DNA of 64,000 nt, from the NCBI RefSeq assembly GCF_900104965.1, contig NZ_LT629757.1, positions 3,472,001 to 3,536,000 of the forward strand, written 5' to 3'. The DNA comes from Nocardioides scoriae (GTDB taxonomy: Bacteria; Actinomycetota; Actinomycetes; Propionibacteriales; Nocardioidaceae). The notes under the pieces are model-generated. The model was given only the letters and a program-made list of their open reading frames with translations, ran no database searches and had not been told where the DNA came from. This document shows positions 17,905-27,469 of this stretch, in pieces. The number at the start of each line of letters is the position of its first letter. Positions within the stretch are counted from its first letter, which is position 1. The position numbers and the translations under genes are program-made.

Positions 17905-19038
17905 TCAGCCCGAGGTGTCGGCCACGGCGCGGCGCACCGCCTCCCAGGCCGGCTTCTGGCTCCCGTCGAGCCGACGCAGCCCGAAGTGGTCCTCGACGGT
18001 CCCGCCCGTCTCGAGGTCGCGCCAGGTGTAGAGCATCAGCGCCCGGACCTGCGGCGCGGCGGCGGCTGCGCGCACCCCGGCCGCCAGGATGCGGGCCTGC
18101 TGGGCCTCGTCGACCGCGCCGGTCGGCGACCCGTCGGTGGAGGCGCCGCCGGTCGGCGCGCCGTACTCCGTCACCCACAGCGCGGACGGGTCGATCCCGG
18201 CCGCGGACATCAGCCCGTCGAGCGCCGGGCCCTGGCGGGTGCTGCGCGTCATCCGCTGCCAGGGCGTCTCCACCGCCGGGTCGGTCGGCGTGCGCGGGTA
18301 GGTGTAGGGGTGGTAGGCGACGCCGTCGAGCCCGCGGCAGGCGCCCCCGGAGCAGGCCACCCGGAGGAAGTCACCGGCGTCGACGACCCCCTCGCGCCGG
18401 TCGTTGGCGGCCAGCCCGCCCATCAGCACCTGGGCGTCGGGGTCGCCCTGCTGGAGGGCGAGGGTCGCGCCGGTGAGCAGCTCGCGGTAGCGCCGGGGGT
18501 CGGGCGCCACCCAGAACAGGTCCAGGTTCGGCTCGTTCCAGATCTCGTACGCCGCGATCCGGCCGCGGTAGCGCTGGGCGACCTCACCGGCGAAGACGGC
18601 GTACGACGCGGCCGACGCCGGCGGGCAGGTGAACGTCGTGCAGCCCGGGTCGCGGACCCACGGGGCGCTCCAGGTCACCACGCCCAGGACGTCGAGGTCG
18701 CGCTGCTGCGCCTCCGCGACCACCCGGTCGAGCGCTGCCCAGTCGTGCTGGTCGGCCGAGACCGGCTGGATGGTGGGCCACGAGACGTCGAGGCGCACCC
18801 AGCGGGCGCCGAGGGCCACCACGTCGTCGAGCGCCGTCGCCAGCTCCGCGGGGGAGGCCCGGGTCAGCCGCTCGCCGAAGGAGACGCCGACCGGGAGTCC
18901 CGGCTCCCGGGCCGATCCGTCGGCTCCCACGGGCGTCCCGGTGCGGGGGCCGAGCACGACGCCGAGCACCAGCGCTGCCGCGAGCAGCGCCAGGGCGCCG
19001 GTCAGCGCCCTCCCGGGGTGGCGGTCGACCGTGGCCAC
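17905..19038 (-). CDS. membrane-anchored clan GH-A-like glycoside hydrolase
   Basis: Protein of 377 residues with an N-terminal transmembrane anchor (about residues 10-30), placing the catalytic domain outside the membrane. The TIM-barrel domain carries both clan GH-A glutamates: the acid/base in YEIWNEPN near residue 170 and the nucleophile in LWVTEYGAP near residue 295. It resembles GH5/GH39-like enzymes. GTG 19038 starts 4 bases after the stop of the GT4 gene on the same strand, so the two are a unit. It could trim or release the polymer made by this locus. Confidence 0.75.
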   Translation of the reverse strand: MATVDRHPGRALTGALALLAAALVLGVVLGPRTGTPVGADGSAREPGLPVGVSFGERLTRASPAELATALDDVVALGARWVRLDVSWPTIQPVSADQHDWAALDRVVAEAQQRDLDVLGVVTWSAPWVRDPGCTTFTCPPASAASYAVFAGEVAQRYRGRIAAYEIWNEPNLDLFWVAPDPRRYRELLTGATLALQQGDPDAQVLMGGLAANDRREGVVDAGDFLRVACSGGACRGLDGVAYHPYTYPRTPTDPAVETPWQRMTRSTRQGPALDGLMSAAGIDPSALWVTEYGAPTGGASTDGSPTGAVDEAQQARILAAGVRAAAAAPQVRALMLYTWRDLETGGTVEDHFGLRRLDGSQKPAWEAVRRAVADTSG

Positions 19039-19042
19039 CCGG

Positions 19043-20191
19043 TCAGAACCGGTAGGCCAGCGCCGCGCTGTCGGCGAGCGCCTCCCAGTCGAAGCGGGCC
19101 GCGGTCGCGAGCGCCTGGGTCCCGAGCTCGTCGCGGCGCTCCAGCGCGCGCCCGATGGCGTCCGAGAGGGACTCGGCGGTGCCGGAGTAGAGCTCGCCGT
19201 TGACACCGGGCTCCACCAGGTGACGGGCGAAGTTGTCGGGGTGGTCGCTGGTGACGACGGGCGTGCCGACCGACATCGCCTCCAGGGCCACCATCCCGAA
19301 GCCCTCCCGCACCGAGGGGAAGACCAGCAGGTCCGCGTCGGAGATGGCCTGCAGGACGTCGTCGTGCTCCTCGAGGAAGGGGGAGAACGTGACGGCCTCG
19401 TGCGCCCCCAGGTCGTCCACGAGGCGCCGCAGGGCGGGCTCCTCGGGGCCCTCGCCGATCACCCGCAGCGTGAGCGGGCTGCCGGCCGTGCGGGACAGGT
19501 GGGTGGCCTCGACGGCGAGGTCGATCTTCTTGTTCTCCAGCAGCCGTCCGACCGAGATCAGCTCGGTGCCGTCGCGCCGAGCGCTCCGGGGCTCGACCGA
19601 GGCGGTGCGGTCGATGCCGTTGGGGATGACGTGGACGTCCACGGCGCCCTCCTCCCCGGCGAGGTGCAGCCGCTCGGCGGTGCCGTCCGAGGCCGCGATG
19701 ATGCGGTGGGGGAGCCGGATGGCGGTGCGCTCGACCCACGCGGCCAGGTGGCCGGGCAGCCCCAGGTAGCGCACCCAGTAGTCGCGGCCCCAGAACTCGT
19801 GCCAGGTCGTCACCATCGGGACCCGGCGCACCGTGGCGACGACGCGGGCCGGCAGCAGCGGCAGGAAGGGGATGGAGTCGACCTCGAGGACGTCGAAGCG
19901 ACGCCACAGCAGGCTGAGGCAGCACACCGCGAAGACCAGCGCCTGGCGCACCGACCGGCGGGTGCCGGAGTAGAGCGGGAGCCGGGGCGAGATCGCCACG
20001 TAGGTGATGCCCTCGCGGACCACGACCGAGGGGCCGTCCCACCACTTCATCGTGTAGACCCGCACGTCGTAGCCGCGCCGGGTGAGGCGGGTCAGCAGCT
20101 CGTGGTGGCGCTTCTCCTTCCCCCCGGTGTTCCACGGGTAGACGGAGTCGGAGACGAACCCGAGGACGGTGCGCGAGGCGGACCTGCTCAT
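19043..20191 (-). CDS. family 4 glycosyltransferase
   Basis: GT4 of 382 residues. The N-terminal motif SVYPWNTGGKEKRHHEL is the acceptor-domain loop. ISVGRLLENKKIDLAVEA and PSVREGFGMVALEAMSVG form the donor site with the E-x7-E pair. ATG 20191 follows the divergent promoter region shared with the GH gene at 20408. It is probably cotranscribed with the downstream anchored hydrolase. It adds one sugar to the lipid-linked repeat unit; the sugar is not predictable. Confidence 0.83.
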   Translation of the reverse strand: MSRSASRTVLGFVSDSVYPWNTGGKEKRHHELLTRLTRRGYDVRVYTMKWWDGPSVVVREGITYVAISPRLPLYSGTRRSVRQALVFAVCCLSLLWRRFDVLEVDSIPFLPLLPARVVATVRRVPMVTTWHEFWGRDYWVRYLGLPGHLAAWVERTAIRLPHRIIAASDGTAERLHLAGEEGAVDVHVIPNGIDRTASVEPRSARRDGTELISVGRLLENKKIDLAVEATHLSRTAGSPLTLRVIGEGPEEPALRRLVDDLGAHEAVTFSPFLEEHDDVLQAISDADLLVFPSVREGFGMVALEAMSVGTPVVTSDHPDNFARHLVEPGVNGELYSGTAESLSDAIGRALERRDELGTQALATAARFDWEALADSAALAYRF

Positions 20192-20407
20192 GACGGCGGC
20201 TCCCAGCAGAGGACGGCGGCCTGGCGACCACGTGTGCCCCGAACCTAGGCAGCCGGGATGACGGCAGCGCCACGCGCGTGTTTCGTCGGGGGCGCGGGGA
20301 GCCTCGGGAGCACGCGCCGGCGTTTCGGGGACGTGAACTTCGCCCGGTCGGGCAGGCAGCGCCTGGATAAGCCCACAAAACGGGCAAAAGCCACGAATAC
20401 TTGAGTC

Positions 20408-21994
20408 ATGCGCTTCCTCGCGGCCCTTGCCCTGGCCGTCGCCACCACGCCCGTGCTCGTCGTCGGCCAGTCGGCCGGCCCGGTGTCGGCCGCCACCGTG
20501 CCGCTGCCACCCGTCCAGGCCCGGTCGGCGGCGAGCGTGGTGGACGGCTTCGGGGTGGGGGTGCACCTGGCCTACGAGGACACGCCGTACCGCAACACCA
20601 CGGCCGTCGCGAACGCGCTCGCCGCCCTCGGGGTCCGCCACGTGCGCGACGACCTCTTCGTCGGCGACACGACCCAGTACGCCGCGATCCGCACGGTCGC
20701 CGCCAAGGGCATCGACTTCGACCTCATCATGGGCAGCCCGTCCAGCCCCCGTCCGGCGAAGGACTACGTCGCCGCGGTCGCCGGTCAGCTGCCCGGGGTG
20801 GTCTCCTCGCTGGAGGGACCCAACGAGTGGGACCACTTCAGCGGTGGTGGTCCGGCCTGGCCCTCGCAGCTGCGCGCCCGGCAGTCCGCGCTGTACGCCG
20901 CGGCCAAGGCCGACCCCCGGACCCGGTCGCTGCCGGTGCTGGCGCCGTCCCTGGCCTTCGCCAAGAACTACCCGCTGGTGGGCGACCTCTCCGCCATCTC
21001 CGACGTGGCCAACGGCCACCTCTACCCCGGCGGGCGGCCGCCGTCGGCGGACCTGAGCGGCCTGTTCACCAAGCTCCGGACCGTCACCGGTGCCAGCAAG
21101 CCCATCGTCATCACCGAGGCGGGCTACCACAACGCGCTCGCGACCACCGACGGCCACCACCCCGTCCCGGAGTCCGTCCACGCCACCTACCTGCCCCGCC
21201 TGCTGATGGAGCACCTGCGCGGCGGCGCCGCCCGCGTCTACTCCTACGAGCTGGTCGACGAGTTCGCCGACCCGGGCAGGACCAACCCGGAGGCCAACTT
21301 CGGCCTGCTGCGCCGCGACCTCACCCCCAAGCCGGCGTACACCGCGATGCAGCGGCTGCTGGCCGTCTTCCAGGACTCCTCGACGTCCTTCGCCCCGGGG
21401 AGCCTGGCGTACGCCGTGGAGGGCGGTCGCACCGACCTGCGGCAGCTGCTGGTGCAGAAGAGCACGGGCGAGTTCGACCTCGTGCTGTGGCGCGACGTCA
21501 GCGTCTGGGACCCGATCGCCCGCCGGGCGCTCAACCCTGCGCCCTACCGCGTGCAGGTCCGGCTCGGCCAGGCCCGCGCCGGCAGCGTGGTCGCGCCGAC
21601 GAGCGGTGCCACGACGTCCTTCACGGCGACCGACTCCGTGCCGGTCGACCTCGGGGCCGACGTCAGCGTGGTCCGGCTGACCGCACCCGCCGCGGGCGGC
21701 AGCGCGACCGTGGCCCCGACGACCACGGCGGCCCCGGCCCGGTCGGCCAAGGTGTCGGCCCGGGCCGGTCGTGCCTCGGTGCGCGTCTCCTGGCACGCCC
21801 CGACCACCGGCGGTGCGCCGATCCAGGAGTACCGCGTGAGCGCCGGGTCGCGCACCCGCGTGGTCCCCGCGACCACCCGCTCCACCGTCGTGCGAGGCCT
21901 GCCGCGGCGCGCGTGGGTCCGCATCACCGTGCAGGCCCGCAACGACGTCGGCTGGGGCTCGGCGGCCCGCTCGGGCCGCGTCCGCACCCGTTGA
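20408..21994 (+). CDS. secreted glycoside hydrolase-like protein with FnIII domain
   Basis: Exported protein of 528 residues with a cleavable signal peptide (about residues 1-28). The barrel-like domain (about 40-320) has the clan GH-A glutamates in SLEGPNEWDHF and IVITEAGYHN. A beta-sandwich follows, then a C-terminal FnIII-like domain (about 440-528, VRVSWHAPTTGGAPIQEYRV). AATACT ends 6 bases before the ATG, so the mRNA may be leaderless. It is the second hydrolase in the locus and probably acts on extracellular glycan. Its stop abuts the convergent cysN stop within a TTGATCA sequence. Confidence 0.72.
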   Translation: MRFLAALALAVATTPVLVVGQSAGPVSAATVPLPPVQARSAASVVDGFGVGVHLAYEDTPYRNTTAVANALAALGVRHVRDDLFVGDTTQYAAIRTVAAKGIDFDLIMGSPSSPRPAKDYVAAVAGQLPGVVSSLEGPNEWDHFSGGGPAWPSQLRARQSALYAAAKADPRTRSLPVLAPSLAFAKNYPLVGDLSAISDVANGHLYPGGRPPSADLSGLFTKLRTVTGASKPIVITEAGYHNALATTDGHHPVPESVHATYLPRLLMEHLRGGAARVYSYELVDEFADPGRTNPEANFGLLRRDLTPKPAYTAMQRLLAVFQDSSTSFAPGSLAYAVEGGRTDLRQLLVQKSTGEFDLVLWRDVSVWDPIARRALNPAPYRVQVRLGQARAGSVVAPTSGATTSFTATDSVPVDLGADVSVVRLTAPAAGGSATVAPTTTAAPARSAKVSARAGRASVRVSWHAPTTGGAPIQEYRVSAGSRTRVVPATTRSTVVRGLPRRAWVRITVQARNDVGWGSAARSGRVRTR

Positions 21995-23293
21995 TCAGAT
22001 GATCATGCCGGCGCCGACGGTGACGCCGGTGGCCTCGTCGATGAGGATGAACGAGCCCGTGGTGCGGTTCTTCGAGTAGGAGTCGCACAGCAGCGGCACC
22101 GTGGTGCGCAGCTGGACGCGACCGATCTCGTTGAGACCGAGCTCCTTGGTCTCCTGGTCGCGGTGCAGGGTGTTGATGTCGAGGCGGTACTGGATGTCCT
22201 TGACCAGGGCCCGACCGTTGCGGGTCGTGTGCTTGATCGCCAGCTTCTGGCGGGGACGCAGCGGCTCGTTGGTCATCCAGCAGATCATCGCGTCGATGTC
22301 CTGGCTCGGCGTCGGCGCGTTCTTGACGCGGGCGATCATGTCGCCGCGGCTGACGTCGACGTCGTCCTCGAGGCGCACCGTGACCGACATCGGCGGGAAC
22401 GCCTCGTCGATCTCGCGGTCGAACAGGTCGATGCCGGCGATCTTGGAGGTCATGCCGCTGGGCAGCACGACGACCTCGTCGCCGGGCTTGAGGACGCCGC
22501 CGGCCACCTGGCCGGCGTACCCGCGGTAGTCGTGGTACTCGTCGGACTTGGGCCGCACGACGTACTGCACCGGCAGGCGCGCGTCGATGAGGTCCCTGTC
22601 GGAGGCGACGTGGATGTTCTCCAGGTGGTGCATGAGCGAGGAGCCCTGGTACCACGGCATGTGCTCCGAGCGGGTCACCACGTTGTCGCCCTTGAGCGCC
22701 GAGATCGGGATGACCTCGAGGTCGGGGATCGAGAGCTTCGTGGCGAAGGCGGAGAACTCGCGCTGGATCTTGTCGTAGACGCCCTGGTCGTAGTCGACGA
22801 GGTCCATCTTGTTGACGGCCAGCACCAGGTGGGGGACCCGGAGCAGCGACAGGATGACCGCGTGGCGGCGCGACTGCTCGGTCAGGCCCTGGCGGGCGTC
22901 GACCAGCACGAGGCCGAGGTCGGCGGTCGAGGCGCCCGTGACCATGTTGCGGGTGTACTGCACGTGGCCGGGGGTGTCGGCGATGATGAACTTGCGCCGC
23001 GGCGTCGCGAAGTAGCGGTACGCCACGTCGATCGTGATGCCCTGCTCGCGCTCCGAGCGGAGCCCGTCGGTCAGCAGCGCCAGGTCGGTGTAGTCGTAGC
23101 CCTTGGACGCGCTGGTCGCCTCGACGGCCTCGAGCTGGTCGCTGAAGATCGCCTTCGAGTCGAGCAGCAGCCGGCCGATCAGCGTCGACTTGCCGTCGTC
23201 GACCGACCCGGCCGTCGCGAAGCGCAGCAGGTCCATCTGGCCGACGCCGAGGTCCTCGAGGGTGGGCTGGGTGGTGGGGGTCTCGGTGCTCAT
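21995..23293 (-). CDS. cysN: sulfate adenylyltransferase large subunit (GTPase)
   Basis: CysN, the regulatory GTPase subunit of ATP sulfurylase, drives APS formation from ATP and sulfate. At 432 residues it has the GTPase plus two beta-barrel domains and no fused APS kinase. Motifs: GSVDDGKST (P-loop), ADTPGHVQY (G3) and NKMD (G4). ATG 23293 overlaps the cysD stop (ATGA), so the subunits are coupled. It converges with the hydrolase gene with no gap between stops. Confidence 0.95.
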   Translation of the reverse strand: MSTETPTTQPTLEDLGVGQMDLLRFATAGSVDDGKSTLIGRLLLDSKAIFSDQLEAVEATSASKGYDYTDLALLTDGLRSEREQGITIDVAYRYFATPRRKFIIADTPGHVQYTRNMVTGASTADLGLVLVDARQGLTEQSRRHAVILSLLRVPHLVLAVNKMDLVDYDQGVYDKIQREFSAFATKLSIPDLEVIPISALKGDNVVTRSEHMPWYQGSSLMHHLENIHVASDRDLIDARLPVQYVVRPKSDEYHDYRGYAGQVAGGVLKPGDEVVVLPSGMTSKIAGIDLFDREIDEAFPPMSVTVRLEDDVDVSRGDMIARVKNAPTPSQDIDAMICWMTNEPLRPRQKLAIKHTTRNGRALVKDIQYRLDINTLHRDQETKELGLNEIGRVQLRTTVPLLCDSYSKNRTTGSFILIDEATGVTVGAGMII

Positions 23294-24207
23294 CAGAAGT
23301 AGCCCTCCTTCTTGCGGTCCTCCATGGCGGCCTCCGAGAACCGGTCGTCGCCGCGGGTCGCGCCGCGCTCGGTCACCGTGGCGACGGCGACCTCCTCGAT
23401 GATCTTCTCGATCGTGTCGGCCTCGGACTCCACGCAGCCGGTGAGGGTCAGGTCGCCGACGGTGCGGAACCGCACGGTCTTCTCCACGACCTCCTCGCCC
23501 TGCTTCGTGGGGTTGTGCTCGCTCTCCGAGAGCCACATGCCGTCGCGCTGGAAGACGCGCCGCTGGTGGGAGTAGTAGATCGAGGGGATCTCGACCTGCT
23601 CCTGGCCCAGGTAGTGCCAGATGTCGAGCTCGGTCCAGTTGGACAGCGGGAAGATGCGCATGTGCTCGCCGCCGTGGATGCGGCCGTTGTAGAGGCTCCA
23701 CAGCTCGGGCCGCTGCATCTTGGGGTCCCACTGGCCGAAGTCGTCGCGGTGGGAGTAGACGCGCTCCTTGGCGCGGGCCTTCTCCTCGTCGCGTCGGCCG
23801 CCGCCGAACGCGGCCGTGAAGCCGTTCTCCTCGATGGCGTTGAGCAGGGTGCCGATCTGGAGCCGGTTGCGGCTGGTCTTGCCGTCGTCGACCACGACAC
23901 CGTCGGCGATCGCCTGCTCGACGCCGGCGACGATCATCTTCACGCCGAGACGGTCGACCCAGTGGTCGCGGGTCTCGAGGACCTCCGGGAAGTCGTAGCC
24001 CGTGTCGACCTGGAGCATCGGGAAGGGGATCTTCGCCGGGAAGAAGGCCTTCTCCGCCAGCCGCAGCATGACGATGGAGTCCTTGCCGCCGGAGAACATC
24101 AGCACCGGCTTCTCGAACTCGGCGGCGACCTCGCGGAAGATGTGGATCGACTCGGCCTCGAGCTGGTCGAGCTGGCTCAGCCGGTAGTCGGCGTGGGTCT
24201 GGGACAT
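23293..24207 (-). CDS. cysD: sulfate adenylyltransferase small subunit
   Basis: CysD, the catalytic PP-loop subunit of ATP sulfurylase, 304 residues. The PP-loop MFSGGKDSIVML is at about residues 36-47, and the PAPS-reductase-like fold continues through TAAFGGGRRDEEKARAKER. It makes adenosine 5'-phosphosulfate in complex with CysN. A minus-strand -10-like TACGAT at 24246-24251 leaves a leader of about 32 bases, too short for a riboswitch. No APS/PAPS reductase or sulfite reductase gene is beside it, unlike most assimilation operons. Confidence 0.95.
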   Translation of the reverse strand: MSQTHADYRLSQLDQLEAESIHIFREVAAEFEKPVLMFSGGKDSIVMLRLAEKAFFPAKIPFPMLQVDTGYDFPEVLETRDHWVDRLGVKMIVAGVEQAIADGVVVDDGKTSRNRLQIGTLLNAIEENGFTAAFGGGRRDEEKARAKERVYSHRDDFGQWDPKMQRPELWSLYNGRIHGGEHMRIFPLSNWTELDIWHYLGQEQVEIPSIYYSHQRRVFQRDGMWLSESEHNPTKQGEEVVEKTVRFRTVGDLTLTGCVESEADTIEKIIEEVAVATVTERGATRGDDRFSEAAMEDRKKEGYF

Positions 24208-24320
24208 CGGGGTGCGGTGCCTCTCGTTGGCGGCGGGCAGCCCACATCGTATCCACGCGCCGGTCCGTGCCCACGCGCCCCGAGCCGAATGAGACCAGAG
24301 TCGATTGAGATAGTGCGCAA

Positions 24321-24350
24321 CAGGGCCGGCACCTGGCGGTGCCGGCCCTG
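24321..24350 (-). terminator. hairpin terminator after the first sugar transferase
   Basis: A perfect 13-base stem (CAGGGCCGGCACC at 24321-24333) has a 4-base loop TGGC. It lies 15 bases downstream of the stop at 24365 on the minus strand, upstream of the cysD promoter. Confidence 0.8.
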
Positions 24351-24364
24351 TCGAACGGTGTGCC

Positions 24365-25909
24365 TCAGTAGGCGCCGCGCGAGCCCACCACGGCGCCGAG
24401 GGTGCGGGCCAGGATGGTCAGGTCCTGCATCATCGACCAGTTGTCGACGTAGTACAGGTCCAGGCGGATGGCCTCCTCCATGGGGAGGTCCGAGCGGCCG
24501 GAGACCTGCCACAGGCCGGTCATGCCGGGGCGCACGTGCAGCCGGCGCGCCATCGCGTTGTCGTAGAGCGCGACCTCGTGGGCCACCTGCGGGCGGGGGC
24601 CCACCAGGCTCATGTCGCCCTTGAGGACGTTGAGCAGCTGCGGGAGCTCGTCGATGGAGAAGCGGCGCAGCCACTTGCCGGGAGGCGTGATCCGCGGGTC
24701 GACCTTGAGCTTGTAGAAGACCGCGTTGGAGTCCGAGCCGGCCGCTGCGTGGGCCTCGGCCAGCTTCTTCTCGGCGTCGGTGACCATCGTGCGGAACTTG
24801 AAGCACTTGAAGGGGTCGCCGTCGCGGCCGATGCGCTCCTGGCGGAAGAACACCGGGCCCCGGTCGTGGAACCACACGCGGAAGGCGGAGTAGGCGAACA
24901 ACGGGCTGCTGAGGATCAGGATGCCGAGCGAGCCGACGACGTCGAAGACGCGCTTGGCCCGGCGGGCGGCCATGGCGGCGCGCGGCTTCTCGAGGTGGAT
25001 CAGCGGCAGGCCGCCGACCGGGCGGACCCGGATGCGCTCGCGGGAGACGTCGCTCAGGCTCGGGGCCACGACGACCTGGGTCGAGGAGCCCTCGAGGTCC
25101 CAGGCGATCTCGCGCAGGTGGGTGGGCGAGGTCACGCCGCCGCCGGCGAAGAACACGATGTCGGCCTTGGCCTCCATGGCGGTGCCGGCGATGTCGCGGG
25201 TGTCGCCCAGGATCGGGATGCCGCTCGGGGTCTGCGACCCGTCGGACTCGGGGGCCAGCGCACCGATGACCTGGTAGCCGAGCCACGACTCGCGCTCCAG
25301 CACGTTGTTGACGCTCTCGACGTGCGGGGCGTCACCCACGATCAGCACGCGGTGCTGGAACGAGCCGGCCTGGCGGGACTTCTTGAGCCAGTGGCGCAGG
25401 GCGAAGCGGCCACCGATGAGCAGCGGGACGCCGATGAGGAAGGTGAGGACGAACCAGCCGCGGGAGAGGTCGAAGCGCAGCAGGAAGGAGCCGACGCCGA
25501 TGACGCCGGCGCTGACGAGCGCGGCGTTGAAGACCCGGCTGTACTCCGAGGCGCCCGCGCCGAAGACGGAGCGGTCGTAGCCGCCGGCCAGGGCGATGCT
25601 GGCGAGCCAGGCGAGCGCGAGGAGCGGACCGGTGACGGCGATCGCGGGGACGTACTCGGTGCCGCTGTCGACGAAGAGCGCGCCGAGGGCGTTGCGGCCG
25701 GCGGCGCCGCCGACCAGGGCCAGCGAGATCGCGATCAGGTCGATGCCGAGCGCCGCGACCGGCAGCAGGCGCAGGGCGCCGGACGACCGGGTGCGCGAGG
25801 CCTCGACCAGCGAGGCGCGTCGACGAAACCGTGCGTCACGCTGCTGCGGCACTCGCGGTAGCGTGCTGCGGATCTGGGTCGAGTGTTCACTCGAGACGGT
25901 CGCTGACAT
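24365..25909 (-). CDS. polyprenyl-phosphate sugar-1-phosphate transferase (copy 1)
   Basis: Initiating exopolysaccharide glycosylphosphotransferase of the WbaP/CpsE type, 514 residues. The N-terminal half has about four transmembrane helices and a CoA-binding-like cytoplasmic domain (VLIVGDAPHVESVNNVL). The C-terminal catalytic part shows KRVFDVVGSLGILILSSP, KFRTMV, DPRITPPGKWLRRFSIDELPQLLNVLKGDMSLVGPRP and RPGMTGLWQVSGRSD. It transfers a sugar phosphate to undecaprenyl phosphate, the first step of repeat-unit assembly. A minus-strand TATGAT at 25940-25945 is a likely -10 element. A close paralogue is at 27470-28933. Confidence 0.9.
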   Translation of the reverse strand: MSATVSSEHSTQIRSTLPRVPQQRDARFRRRASLVEASRTRSSGALRLLPVAALGIDLIAISLALVGGAAGRNALGALFVDSGTEYVPAIAVTGPLLALAWLASIALAGGYDRSVFGAGASEYSRVFNAALVSAGVIGVGSFLLRFDLSRGWFVLTFLIGVPLLIGGRFALRHWLKKSRQAGSFQHRVLIVGDAPHVESVNNVLERESWLGYQVIGALAPESDGSQTPSGIPILGDTRDIAGTAMEAKADIVFFAGGGVTSPTHLREIAWDLEGSSTQVVVAPSLSDVSRERIRVRPVGGLPLIHLEKPRAAMAARRAKRVFDVVGSLGILILSSPLFAYSAFRVWFHDRGPVFFRQERIGRDGDPFKCFKFRTMVTDAEKKLAEAHAAAGSDSNAVFYKLKVDPRITPPGKWLRRFSIDELPQLLNVLKGDMSLVGPRPQVAHEVALYDNAMARRLHVRPGMTGLWQVSGRSDLPMEEAIRLDLYYVDNWSMMQDLTILARTLGAVVGSRGAY

Positions 25910-26132
25910 TCAAGGCCCCCCGGCTTTGTGGAAACGTCAATCATAACTTTCTGGACACACTCTGCCCCACCGGAAGGGTTCTGACACCTTCCACCCCGAG
26001 TGCGGTGCTTAGCGTCCCACCAACTGGCACGCGTCGCTGCGACTGGACTAGGACACCCGAGCGTTGCGGAACGGATGTGCTGTGACCTGTCTCGCATCAC
26101 CCGGGCGACACCGCCTGGACACCCCACATCCC

Positions 26133-26138
26133 TACACT
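26133..26138 (+). promoter_or_regulatory. -10 element TACACT of the UDP-glucose dehydrogenase gene
   Basis: TACACT ends 4 bases before ATG 26143, so transcription would begin at or within a base or two of the start codon. No Shine-Dalgarno sequence is present. Confidence 0.45.
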
Positions 26139-26142
26139 CCCG

Positions 26143-27459
26143 ATGGTGAAGATCTCCGTGATCGGGTGTGGATACCTCGGCGCCGTCCACGCCGCGTGCA
26201 TGGCCGAGCTGGGTCACGAGGTGGTCGGCGTGGACGTCGTCGAGCACCAGGTCGAGCTGCTCTCGGAGGGGCGCGCTCCCTTCTTCGAGCCGGGTCTGCC
26301 CGAGCTGCTGACGTCCGCCCTGGGGACCGGCCGGCTGCGGTTCACCACCGACCCGGCGCAGGCCGCGGGGGCCACGGTGCACTTCGTCTGCGTCGGCACC
26401 CCGCAGCGCAAGGGCGAGATGGCCGCCGACCTGACCTACGTCGACGCCGCCGTGGACTCGCTGCTGCCGCTGCTGGCCCCCGGTGACGTCGTGGTGGGGA
26501 AGTCCACGGTGCCGGTGGGCACCGCCGAGCGGCTGGCGCAGCGGGTCCACGGGGCGCAGCCCGGAGCGGTGCTGGTGTGGAACCCCGAGTTCCTGCGGGA
26601 GGGCAAGGCGGTCGCGGACACCCTGCACCCCGACCGCCTGGTCTACGGCGTGCCCGACGGGGAGCAGGGGCAGCACGCCGTCGCCCGCCTCGACGAGGTG
26701 TACGCCGCCACCATCGCCGACGGCACCCCCCGGCTGGTCGGCGACGTCGCGAGCGCCCAGCTGGTGAAGGTCGCGGCCAACTCGTTCCTCGCGACCAAGA
26801 TCTCCTTCATCAACGCCATGGCCGAGCTGTGCGAGGCCTCGGGTGCCGACGTCACCTTCCTGGCCGACGCGATCGGGATGGATGACCGCATCGGCCGCCG
26901 CTTCCTCAACGCCGGCCTCGGCTTCGGCGGCGGCTGCCTGCCCAAGGACATCCGCGCCTTCATGGCCCGCGCCGGCGAGCTCGGCGTGGACCAGGCGCTG
27001 ACCTTCCTGCGCGAGGTCGACGCCATCAACATGCGCCGCCGCGTGCGCATGGTCGACCTCGCCCGCGAGGAGCTCGGCGGCTCCATCCAGGGTCGCCGCA
27101 TCGCCGTCCTCGGGGCGTCGTTCAAGCCCGACAGCGACGACGTCCGCGACTCCCCGGCGCTCAGCGTCTCGGCCCAGCTGGCCCTGCAGGGCGCCGACGT
27201 CGTGGTCACCGACCCCGAGGCGATCGCCAACGCCCAGCGCAAGTGGCCCGACCTGCGGTTCGCGGCCGACGTCGAGGACACGCTGCGCGGGGCCGAGCTG
27301 GTGCTCGTGCTCACCGAGTGGCCGGAGTACGTCTCCCTCGACCCCGTCGAGGTCGCCGGGCTGGTGCGGGACCGCCGCGTCCTGGACGGCCGCAACTGCC
27401 TCGACGCCGAGAAGTGGCGCGCGGCCGGGTGGACCTACCGGGCGCTGGGGCGTCGCTGA
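26143..27459 (+). CDS. ugd: UDP-glucose 6-dehydrogenase
   Basis: Oxidises UDP-glucose to UDP-glucuronate with two NAD+, giving an acidic sugar donor for the polysaccharide. It has 438 residues. The Rossmann motif VIGCGYLGAVH is at the start, WNPEFLREGKA in the middle, and the catalytic cysteine is Cys265 in GFGGGCLPKD. GASFKPDSDDVRDSP is the C-terminal domain signature. Because it lies between two initiating sugar transferases, glucuronic acid is probably part of the repeat unit. UDP-mannose/ManNAc dehydrogenases are related, but the motifs fit UGD best. Confidence 0.88.
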   Translation: MVKISVIGCGYLGAVHAACMAELGHEVVGVDVVEHQVELLSEGRAPFFEPGLPELLTSALGTGRLRFTTDPAQAAGATVHFVCVGTPQRKGEMAADLTYVDAAVDSLLPLLAPGDVVVGKSTVPVGTAERLAQRVHGAQPGAVLVWNPEFLREGKAVADTLHPDRLVYGVPDGEQGQHAVARLDEVYAATIADGTPRLVGDVASAQLVKVAANSFLATKISFINAMAELCEASGADVTFLADAIGMDDRIGRRFLNAGLGFGGGCLPKDIRAFMARAGELGVDQALTFLREVDAINMRRRVRMVDLAREELGGSIQGRRIAVLGASFKPDSDDVRDSPALSVSAQLALQGADVVVTDPEAIANAQRKWPDLRFAADVEDTLRGAELVLVLTEWPEYVSLDPVEVAGLVRDRRVLDGRNCLDAEKWRAAGWTYRALGRR

Positions 27460-27469
27460 CGCCCGACGC

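Noticed and set aside
24208-24364. SAM-type or other riboswitch upstream of cysDN
   Set aside because: The predicted leader is about 32 bases. The only strong hairpin in the gap is the terminator of the gene on the far side.
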